From: Candidatus Dojkabacteria bacterium UBA3081
GTDB taxonomy: Bacteria; Patescibacteriota; Dojkabacteria; SC72
NCBI GenBank assembly: GCA_002366615.1
Contig: DFBL01000050.1
Span: 1-7,048 of the forward strand
Reading direction: 5' to 3'
Length of the DNA stretch: 7,048 nt
This document shows positions 1 through 6,268 of this stretch, piece after piece. The notes under the pieces were generated by a model that was given only the letters and a program-made list of their open reading frames with translations, had not been told where the DNA came from and ran no database searches. The translations under genes were made by a program, and so were the position numbers. How positions within the stretch are numbered: position 1 is the stretch's first letter; every line of letters begins with the position of its first letter.

Positions 1-154
1 CCGAAATGCAGAAGGGAAGTTAGTAGGAGATGTAGATTTTGAATCAGTTAAGGAGAAGATCGGATATATTACTCCTGTTCCTGGAGGTGTAGGCCCTATG
101 ACAATAGCTTCTCTGTTTAGTAATTTAATTGATATATATGAAAGAAATGAATAA
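1..154 (+). CDS. folD: FolD, bifunctional methylenetetrahydrofolate dehydrogenase/cyclohydrolase (3' end only)
   Basis: This is the last 50 codons of FolD; the gene begins before the window. FolD is a cytosolic enzyme that oxidises 5,10-methylene-tetrahydrofolate to the methenyl form with NAD(P)+ and hydrolyses that to 10-formyl-tetrahydrofolate. Reading from base 2, the fragment gives the family's C-terminal block: a GKLVGDV stretch, then [12 protein letters not shown] (about bases 68-103), the signature loop of the NAD(P)-binding domain, followed by a closing helix and a TAA stop at 152-154. The catalytic N-terminal domain, with its lysine, cannot be seen. The gene overlaps the start of glyA, so the two are probably translationally coupled. 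They are also linked by metabolism, since GlyA makes the methylene-tetrahydrofolate that FolD uses. The identification is secure; whether both activities are intact cannot be judged from this fragment. Confidence 0.93.
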   Translation, partial: RNAEGKLVGDVDFESVKEKIGYITPVPGGVGPMTIASLFSNLIDIYERNE

Positions 155-1376
155 AGACATCATATTTAAATATATTAAACAAGAAGCAAAAAGACAGAAA
201 GAAGGTATAGAATTAATAGCCTCTGAAAACTATGTTAGCTCTAATGTACTTAAAGCGATGGGAAGTATTCTTACTAACAAATACTCAGAAGGATATCCAG
301 ACAAAAGGTACTACGGTGGGAATGAATATATTGATGAGATTGAAAAGGAGTGTATATCAAGAGCAAAAGAGGTATTTAATGCAGAGCATGTTAATGTACA
401 ACCATACTCTGGTTCTCCTGCTAATTTAGCAGTGCATCTAGCATTCCTAAATCCAGGAGATAGGACAATGGGAATGGAGTTATCTGCTGGGGGGCATTTG
501 ACACACGGTTTTAAGGTATCGATTAGTGGTAAATATTTTGATTCAGTTAGTTACGGTGTAAACAAGGAAGGATATATTGATTACGATGAAGTAAGAAAGA
601 TAGCGCTAGATCACAAACCTAAATTAATATGGAGTGGGTTTAGTGCATATTCAAGAATAATTGATTGGAAAGAGTTTAAAAAGATAGCAGATGAAGTAGG
701 TGCAATACTTGTTGCTGATATAGCGCATGTTGCAGGACTAGTTGCTACTAATCAGTACCCATCTCCTATAGGTATTTCAGATATAGTTACAACTACTACA
801 CACAAGACACTCAGAGGTCCAAGAGGGGCTATGATTATGTGTAAACAGGAGTATGGAGAGGCTATAGACAAAGCAGTATTTCCTGGCCTTCAGGGAGGTC
901 CACACAACCATATTACAGCAGGGATAGCAGTAGCTTTAAAGGAGGCTCAAAGTAAAGAGTTTGAAGAGTATTCTAAACAGATTGTTAAGAATGCTAAAGT
1001 ATTAGCTGATACCTTAATAGAGAAAGGATTTAATATTGTTTCAGGAGGAACAGATAACCATCTCTTTTTAGTAGATACTGTAAAAAGTGTAAATATGACT
1101 GGTAGAGAAGCCTCAGATATCTTGGGAAGTGTAAATATTACTCTAAACAAGAACAGTATCCCTCATGACGAAAGAAAACCTTGGGATCCATCAGGAGTTA
1201 GAATTGGGACACCTGCAATTACTACTAGAGGAATGAAAGAGGAAGATATGGTTAAAATAGCTGAATATATAGATAGGGCACTAAGGGATACATCAGAAAA
1301 GAAACTTAAGTTGATAAGAGAAGAGGTAAAGGAGTTTACTAGGAAATTCCTAATTCCAGGTATAGATAACTTGTAA
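138..1376 (+). CDS. glyA: GlyA, serine hydroxymethyltransferase
   Basis: This cytosolic PLP enzyme converts serine and tetrahydrofolate to glycine and 5,10-methylene-tetrahydrofolate, the methyl donor for thymidylate synthesis by the next gene. The protein is full length for the family at 412 residues. With the start at 138, visible motifs are IELIASENY near residues 24-32, YYGG near 58, GGHLTHG near 118 with the histidine that stacks on PLP, DIAHVAG near 194, [13 protein letters not shown] with the Schiff-base lysine at about 223, and GVRIGTPA near 353 with the arginine that binds the substrate carboxylate. No key residue appears lost. The start is uncertain: TTG at 129, ATG at 138 and ATG at 147 are in frame, and none has a clear Shine-Dalgarno sequence. 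The 138 start overlaps folD by 17 bases and the 147 start by 8. The thyX-like gene begins 10 bases after the stop. Confidence 0.96.
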   Translation: MKEMNKDIIFKYIKQEAKRQKEGIELIASENYVSSNVLKAMGSILTNKYSEGYPDKRYYGGNEYIDEIEKECISRAKEVFNAEHVNVQPYSGSPANLAVHLAFLNPGDRTMGMELSAGGHLTHGFKVSISGKYFDSVSYGVNKEGYIDYDEVRKIALDHKPKLIWSGFSAYSRIIDWKEFKKIADEVGAILVADIAHVAGLVATNQYPSPIGISDIVTTTTHKTLRGPRGAMIMCKQEYGEAIDKAVFPGLQGGPHNHITAGIAVALKEAQSKEFEEYSKQIVKNAKVLADTLIEKGFNIVSGGTDNHLFLVDTVKSVNMTGREASDILGSVNITLNKNSIPHDERKPWDPSGVRIGTPAITTRGMKEEDMVKIAEYIDRALRDTSEKKLKLIREEVKEFTRKFLIPGIDNL

Positions 1377-1386
1377 TCCAGTACAA

Positions 1387-2982
1387 ATGAAAGGAACCTT
1401 CAGAAAGAATTTACAAATAGCTAGTATAAGGTCACAATCTCTTTGGAACAAATTTAAGGTACATACCCTTTTACAAAATTCTAATCAGAAACAACCCTCA
1501 ATAAATGCATATCTTGGAGCAAGATACAGTAGGTCTGCAGACTCTATAGTAGATATTGCTAAGGAAATTATCGATAACAATACAGATGCAGCAGAGAGAC
1601 TAGAAAAGATATTCCATGGATATGGTCATAAGTCAGTAGGAGATATGGCAGATCTTTTTGTTTGTATTGAAAATATCCCTATGTTTACTGCTATGAAAAT
1701 CTTCTATCTTAACGCCGTTATCTCTGGTCAAGAGAGGTCTACTAGGTATCAGAATTTTCAAAGTCCAGAGTTTGTAAAAATACCAAAAGAGATATGTAGT
1801 GATGTAGATATACGAAAAGAGTATGAAAAGATAATGCTTAAAGAGATGGCAGACTACAGAAGACTACTTAAAAAAACTAAAGTAGCTCTTAAAGAGTATT
1901 TTAAGATAAATGAAAAAAATAGAGAAGAGAAAGTTGCTTTACAAGCAAGGACATTTGATACTGCGAGATATCTTCTTCCATACGGTCTTAATACAAGTAT
2001 GGCAGCCGTTATGTCTGCAAGAAATTGGTCTGAATTAATATCCTACCTTAATGCAAATGATGACATTGTTGATAATGAGATAGGGAATTTGCTTTTTAAT
2101 CTACTAGGAGAGTCTGATATAGAGATACCTAAATATATTAGGGAGGCAGATGGACTAATTAGACATACTGATGCTAACTGTTGTAGAAGAAATTCTACAA
2201 GAGATGTTTTAAAATATTTAAAGGAGACAATTTCAAAACAAAGAAAGTATATTAATCAAGGATGTGAGGGGGATTCCTGTTTGGTTAAATACAATGAGAA
2301 TACCATAGAGGATTTAATTACCCATTATGAAATGTTAATTAATCCATTAGGAAGTAAAAAGGAGTTGGAATTTGACTTTGAAGAGGGTAAAAAGGTTGGT
2401 GAGATTATCTTTGAGAATCATAATAATCATAACCTACTAGGAAATATTGGTCAGTCTGGAGCTATCAAAATAGAGGGAATGGCAACATTGGGAACTCTAA
2501 AAGATTTAAATAGGCATAGAAGTTTTGAAAGATTCATACCTCTTTTCCATGATGAAATGGATATTGATAATGAATTAGATAGGAATAATGAAGATTGTCT
2601 CTTTCTATGTAACTATTTAGGAATTAAAGAGTTAGATAAATTAAGAAAGGAGTATCAAAGCTCATTAGTAGGTACATACTCGATGATAAAGAAGTGGAGG
2701 AAGGAATCCAAAGAATATATGCCAGAAGAGGTCTCTAAAGAATATACTAAATATCTCCTACCCCATGCACATAGTACTAAATACTGTTTCTATGCATCCT
2801 TTGATGATTTACAGTACACGATTAATCTAAGAACAAGAAAGGGAGGGCATATATCATACAGAGTATTAGTATACAAATGGTTAGAGCTATTAAATCTACA
2901 AGATAGTATATGGTATTCTTTACTAAAAAGTATTGAGAAACCTGATCCAAAATCTAAGGAACAGTTTGTAGATAGAAGTTAA
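1387..2982 (+). CDS. thyX: Tandem-domain ThyX-like flavin-dependent thymidylate synthase
   Basis: At 531 residues this is about twice the length of classical ThyX and contains two ThyX-like units. ThyX makes dTMP from dUMP using FAD, NAD(P)H and methylene-tetrahydrofolate, releasing tetrahydrofolate. Half 1 (about residues 38-245) opens with LGARYSRS, has GHKSV at 80-84 and ends its motif with QERSTRY at 115-121, matching the second part of the classical RHRxxSxNExSxRY motif; the RHR part reads LNA. It also has ARYLLP at 193-198. Half 2 (about 340-505) has NRHRSFERF at 375-383, keeping RHR but losing the serine-arginine part, and ends with LLPH at 457-460 and NLRTRKGGH at 480-488, keeping the LR arginine. 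The halves therefore look complementary, possibly forming one composite active site. A linker of about 95 residues contains four cysteines. Neighbours glyA, folD and dcd support a thymidylate role. Activity is inferred; a regulatory or other nucleotide-binding role is possible. No Shine-Dalgarno sequence is evident. Confidence 0.85.
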   Translation: MKGTFRKNLQIASIRSQSLWNKFKVHTLLQNSNQKQPSINAYLGARYSRSADSIVDIAKEIIDNNTDAAERLEKIFHGYGHKSVGDMADLFVCIENIPMFTAMKIFYLNAVISGQERSTRYQNFQSPEFVKIPKEICSDVDIRKEYEKIMLKEMADYRRLLKKTKVALKEYFKINEKNREEKVALQARTFDTARYLLPYGLNTSMAAVMSARNWSELISYLNANDDIVDNEIGNLLFNLLGESDIEIPKYIREADGLIRHTDANCCRRNSTRDVLKYLKETISKQRKYINQGCEGDSCLVKYNENTIEDLITHYEMLINPLGSKKELEFDFEEGKKVGEIIFENHNNHNLLGNIGQSGAIKIEGMATLGTLKDLNRHRSFERFIPLFHDEMDIDNELDRNNEDCLFLCNYLGIKELDKLRKEYQSSLVGTYSMIKKWRKESKEYMPEEVSKEYTKYLLPHAHSTKYCFYASFDDLQYTINLRTRKGGHISYRVLVYKWLELLNLQDSIWYSLLKSIEKPDPKSKEQFVDRS

Positions 2983-3000
2983 TATTTAATAGTAAGAGTA

Positions 3001-3561
3001 ATGATACTTTCAGATAGAAGTATAAAGGAGAAAAGGAAGAGTGGAGATATATATATAGAGCCTTTTTCTGAAAAATATATTCAACCAGCCTCTTATGATT
3101 TACATCTAGACAACAGTATTTTGGTGTTTGATACAAAGAATAGTAAAATAATTGATGTTAAACAACCCATTGAAGACTTGATGATAAAGTTAGAGATAGA
3201 TGATAAAAGGGGATATACCTTAAAACCAAAAGAATTCATACTTGCAAATGTTATTGAAGTTACAGGAGTAAATTCTAAGCATGTTGCTAGACTTGAAGGA
3301 AAGAGCTCTTTAGCAAGAATGGGATTAATAATACATGCAACTGCAGGATTTTTAGATCCTGGTAATAAGCTGAGATTAACACTAGAAATTGCTAATCTCT
3401 CTCCCTTACCTATTAGAATATATGCAGGTATGAAAATAGCACAATTATCCTTTGAAGAGTTGGATAAGAATTGTGAGAGGCCATACGGCAGTAAGGGACT
3501 GAATAGTAAATACAAGGGGGATATGACTGTACAAGCTAGTAGAATGTGGAAGAATTTTTAA
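3001..3561 (+). CDS. dcd: Dcd, dCTP deaminase (possibly the bifunctional dUMP-forming type)
   Basis: dCTP deaminase is a homotrimeric cytosolic enzyme that converts dCTP to dUTP; bifunctional relatives also release dUMP directly. The 186-residue length is typical. The N-terminus MILSDRSI is the standard family start and fixes the start codon. Further motifs are QPASYDLHL near residues 28-36, EGKSSLARMGL at 99-109 with the phosphate-binding Ser and Arg residues, HATAGFLDPG at 112-121, and the catalytic glutamate in TLEI (Glu129). The C-terminal lid contains PYGS at 161-164 and SKY at 169-171. The TAGF-type loop and the PYGS...SKY tail resemble the mycobacterial bifunctional enzyme more than the E. 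coli one. That would fit a cassette in which the preceding ThyX-like enzyme needs dUMP, but sequence alone does not settle it. The usual aromatic residue after DPG is replaced by Asn122. The gene lies 18 bases from each neighbour, which implies co-transcription. Confidence 0.93.
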   Translation: MILSDRSIKEKRKSGDIYIEPFSEKYIQPASYDLHLDNSILVFDTKNSKIIDVKQPIEDLMIKLEIDDKRGYTLKPKEFILANVIEVTGVNSKHVARLEGKSSLARMGLIIHATAGFLDPGNKLRLTLEIANLSPLPIRIYAGMKIAQLSFEELDKNCERPYGSKGLNSKYKGDMTVQASRMWKNF

Positions 3562-3579
3562 TTATTTCCTGTTATATAT

Positions 3580-4869
3580 ATGTTTAATAGTATTAGAAAA
3601 GAATTTCCAATAATTAGTAGTTCCTCTTTTAGAAAGGGTATTGTATATCTTGATAGCTCTGCTACAACACAAAAACCACAAGTTGTGATAGATAGAATAA
3701 AACAGTATTACGAGAAAGAGAATGCAAATATTCATAGAGGTCCATATGACCTATCTTTACAGGCTACCCAGTATTGGTTACAAGCTCATGAGAGTGTAGC
3801 TAAATTTCTTAATGCAGATTCATATGAGGAGATAATATTTACTAGAAACAGTACTGAGGGTTTAAATTTCTTAGCTAATACAATTGGTAAAGATTTGTTA
3901 AAGGATGGAGATATAGTAGTTGTAAGTGAAATGGAGCATCATAGTAATATAGTTTCTTGGATGCTCTTACAAAAGAGTATAAAGTTTAGAATAGAGTATA
4001 TCCCAGTTAAAGATAACTATACCTTGGATACTGATTGGTTTACTGCTTTAGTTAAAAAGTATGGGAAAAAGATTAAGATTGTTTCCCTTGTACACATATC
4101 GAATGTTTTAGGGGTTAAGAATAATGTGGAAGAGATATTTAAGATTGCACAAAGTGTTAATACGTTTACAGTCTTAGATGCAGCTCAAAGTGTTGCTAGG
4201 ATAAGGGTTGATGTAAAGGAGATTAATTGTGATGCATTAGTTTTTTCTGGACATAAGGTGTATGGCCCAACTGGAAGTGGAGTACTGTATTGTAAGCGTA
4301 AGTATCTTGATAAATTGATTCCTTGGATGGGAGGGGGAGAAATGGTCTCTTTGGTATCTAAGAATGGTTTTGAATACAATGAATTACCATGGAAGTTTGA
4401 AGCGGGGACTCCTAATATTGCAGGTGGAATAGCTTTAGGAGTAGCAGTGGATTGGTTAAGCAAAAGGGTTGAGAGTGTAGGTGGATGGGAAAGTATTGTT
4501 GAGCATGAACAGGAATTAATTGATTTTTTTCTTAAACAGTTTGATTCTATAGATTGGTTTAAGCATTTCGGTCCTAATAATAGTAAAGCTAAATATGGAG
4601 CGATAGCTTTTAATATTAAAGGATTCACATTTAGAGGATGTAAGGATGTAACCAAGGTAGAGAATGATAAAAGGGGAGAGAGTATAAGTGAGTTTCTGAA
4701 TAAAAAGAGGATTGCTTTTAGAGAGGGATATCACTGTGCCGAGCCTTTGCATGATAGGTTTGGTGTTGGACCAACAGTAAGATTTAGTTTAGGGATATAC
4801 AATAATAGAGAGGATGTAATATATGCTGCTAATAGCTTAAAGGAAGCTGTTTTAAGTGGCCTAAGTTAG
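3580..4869 (+). CDS. sufS: SufS-type cysteine desulfurase
   Basis: This PLP enzyme takes sulfur from cysteine, yielding alanine and a protein-bound persulfide for iron-sulfur cluster assembly or RNA thiolation. The 429 residues start with a typical IRKEFPI helix and YLDSSATTQKP at 23-33. The sequence then shows NIHRGPYDLS near 50, EMEHHSNIVSW at 117-127, the PLP-contacting Asp200 in LDAAQS, FSGHKVYGPTGSG at 222-234 with the Schiff-base Lys226, FEAGTPN at 273-279, and REGYHCAEPLHDRFG at 381-395 with the persulfide cysteine Cys386. The pattern fits group II (SufS/CsdA) rather than group I (NifS/IscS). It is somewhat longer than E. coli SufS, mainly from an insertion at about 348-370 just before the active-site cysteine loop. 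No sufB, sufC, sufD, sufE or sufU is seen in the window, so its sulfur acceptor is unknown. It starts 18 bases after dcd without a Shine-Dalgarno sequence. Confidence 0.94.
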   Translation: MFNSIRKEFPIISSSSFRKGIVYLDSSATTQKPQVVIDRIKQYYEKENANIHRGPYDLSLQATQYWLQAHESVAKFLNADSYEEIIFTRNSTEGLNFLANTIGKDLLKDGDIVVVSEMEHHSNIVSWMLLQKSIKFRIEYIPVKDNYTLDTDWFTALVKKYGKKIKIVSLVHISNVLGVKNNVEEIFKIAQSVNTFTVLDAAQSVARIRVDVKEINCDALVFSGHKVYGPTGSGVLYCKRKYLDKLIPWMGGGEMVSLVSKNGFEYNELPWKFEAGTPNIAGGIALGVAVDWLSKRVESVGGWESIVEHEQELIDFFLKQFDSIDWFKHFGPNNSKAKYGAIAFNIKGFTFRGCKDVTKVENDKRGESISEFLNKKRIAFREGYHCAEPLHDRFGVGPTVRFSLGIYNNREDVIYAANSLKEAVLSGLS

Positions 4870-4931
4870 TCTCTATCTTTATTATTAAAAATTCTTTCAA
4901 AGATCTCTTATGTTATAGGTCAAGAAACCGT
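4870..4931 (+). promoter_or_regulatory. Spacer before the Lon-like gene, possible weak promoter
   Basis: This 62-base AT-rich gap is the largest non-coding stretch in the window and the only place in the plus-strand run where a new promoter would fit easily. A loose candidate is TTAAAA at 4885-4890 and TATGTT at 4909-4914 with an 18-base spacer; each box matches the sigma-70 consensus at four of six positions, which is common by chance in such DNA. A small inverted repeat, TCTTTCAAAGA, lies at 4893-4903 and has no following T-run, so it is not a terminator. Whether transcription continues from sufS or restarts here cannot be told from sequence. Confidence 0.2.
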
Positions 4932-6092
4932 ATGCCTAATATGATATATTTTGATATGGATTTACATACTGCCCAACCTCAAAATACAACACAATTGGTT
5001 CCTGATGAAATTATCTCTGAGATAGTTCAGCTACAAAACAAATTAACATCCTCTAAAGTTCCTGTGGAATTAAAAGAGGAGACAATGAGGTCTGTTAATA
5101 GATTGAGACGTATGGCTAAGTGGGGTAATTATAGCTCAGAGTTTGAAACTGTATATAAATATGTAGATTGGGTAACAAGAATACCTTGGGGACAAATAAC
5201 TGAGGACAATCTTGATATCCAAAACGCAAGAAAGATTATGGATTCTACTCACTACGGTATGGATACTGTTAAGAATCTGATACTGGACTATCTTTCGGTT
5301 ATGCAATTAAAAAAGATTAGGACGAATAGGGATCCATCTTATGTACAAAAAGAGGAGAATGTGAATTCTCCTGTACTACTTTTTGTTGGATTACAGGGTG
5401 TAGGTAAAACCTCAATTGCACAATCAATAGCTACCTCTATGGGTAGACAATTTGCTAGGATATCTCTTGGTGCAATAGGGGACGTTAGGACATTAAGAGG
5501 TGTTCCAAGGTATGAGATTGATTCGGAACCAGGCCAGATAGCTAAAGCTTTGATTAGAACTCAAAGCATGAATCCTGTAATTCTAATTGATGAGATAGAG
5601 AAGGCTAGTGTAAACAAAGGTCTCTTAAATGATGTTATGGCTGTTCTTCTTGAAATTTTAGACCCTGAACAGAATTCAAATTTTATTGATCACTATATAG
5701 ATTATCCTATTGATCTTTCTAAAGTATTCTTTATATGTACAGCAAATAACTTAGGGGGACTGTCTACTGCTTTGCTAGATAGATTAGAGGTAATTCGTTT
5801 CACTAGTTACAATGATGAAGACAAAAAAGTTATTGCTACTAAGTATATACTTCCTGTTGCTCTATCAAAGATGGGGCTTAACAAGGAGTATGTTGAGATA
5901 TCCGAAGAGGTGTGGCCATTGATAATAAGGCCCGTTGGTTTTGATGCAGGAATTCGTCAACTTGAAAGGAATATATATACACTGCTTAGAAGTGTAGCTA
6001 GAGAAATTATAGAAGGGAAACCTGTTCCGATAGTTATTACACCAGAAAATCTTAAGGAATATGTTCTTCCAGATCAAGGGCCTCTAAGTTAA
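4932..6092 (+). CDS. Lon-like AAA+ ATPase lacking the substrate (N) and peptidase (S16) domains
   Basis: The 386-residue protein aligns by eye with the middle of Lon protease. Residues 25-90 correspond to the helical neck before the ATPase, including YVDWVTRIPWG at 77-87. The AAA+ core follows: HYGMDTVKNLILDYL near 107-121, Walker A GLQGVGKT at 153-160, Walker B VILIDEIEK at 216-224 (Asp220, Glu221), DPEQN at 244-248, sensor 1 TANN at 270-273, arginine finger Arg284 in LLDRLEVIR, and sensor 2 Arg342 in GIRQLER. All residues for ATP hydrolysis are present. The protein stops just after the small alpha domain. The Lon N-terminal domain (normally about 300 residues, mostly missing here) and the peptidase with its Ser-Lys dyad are absent, and no peptidase sequence follows on this strand. 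Pore loop 1 is acidic (finding below). A remodelling ATPase or a partner of a separate peptidase is possible; the function is unknown. The start is uncertain, with a second ATG at 4941. Confidence 0.87.
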   Translation: MPNMIYFDMDLHTAQPQNTTQLVPDEIISEIVQLQNKLTSSKVPVELKEETMRSVNRLRRMAKWGNYSSEFETVYKYVDWVTRIPWGQITEDNLDIQNARKIMDSTHYGMDTVKNLILDYLSVMQLKKIRTNRDPSYVQKEENVNSPVLLFVGLQGVGKTSIAQSIATSMGRQFARISLGAIGDVRTLRGVPRYEIDSEPGQIAKALIRTQSMNPVILIDEIEKASVNKGLLNDVMAVLLEILDPEQNSNFIDHYIDYPIDLSKVFFICTANNLGGLSTALLDRLEVIRFTSYNDEDKKVIATKYILPVALSKMGLNKEYVEISEEVWPLIIRPVGFDAGIRQLERNIYTLLRSVAREIIEGKPVPIVITPENLKEYVLPDQGPLS

Positions 6093-6268
6093 ACACCTTT
6101 GAAAGGATTTGATAATTTCAATGCCTCTCCTGCTCTCCTCTGTTGAGCACTCCTAATATTGGGTGTTTTCGTTTTCTCCTGCTTATTCTCCTTAACAGGA
6201 TAATCTTGTATATTAGTGTCTCCCGTCACTATATATTTATTACTATTTTTGGTTTGGTTGTTGTTCAT
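6089..6268 (-). CDS. Small hydrophilic protein of unknown function
   Basis: A 59-residue open frame runs from ATG at 6268 to a TAA at 6089-6091; an in-frame ATG two codons earlier (6274) would give 61 residues. I do not recognise the protein. It has no membrane segment, signal peptide or cysteine. It opens with an Asn/Gln/Lys-rich stretch, has a charged middle (VKENKQEKTK) and ends with an Arg/Gln/Ala-rich segment (SAQQRRAGEALKLSNPFKGV), so it may be largely disordered. Support for its being real comes from the GGGAG motif at the right distance before the 6268 ATG, the 26-base overlap with the 3' end of the VirB4-like gene, which suggests translational coupling, and the way it fills the space exactly to the convergent stop. 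Against it are its short length and low complexity. If real, it could act with the VirB4-like ATPase, but only position suggests this. Confidence 0.55.
   Translation of the reverse strand: MNNNQTKNSNKYIVTGDTNIQDYPVKENKQEKTKTPNIRSAQQRRAGEALKLSNPFKGV

Noticed and set aside
3093..3515. A 140-codon minus-strand open frame opposite dcd
   Set aside because: It lies wholly inside the securely identified dcd gene, has no recognisable family features and is a shadow of codon bias on the other strand.
4185..4655. A 156-codon minus-strand open frame opposite sufS
   Set aside because: It is opposite highly conserved SufS active-site codons, and its Pro/Ser/Leu-rich low-complexity translation looks like an antisense shadow.
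6096..6106. Palindrome CCTTTGAAAGG just after the convergent stops, as a terminator
   Set aside because: The stem is only four or five pairs, lies inside the minus-strand frame and is not followed by a T-run on either strand.
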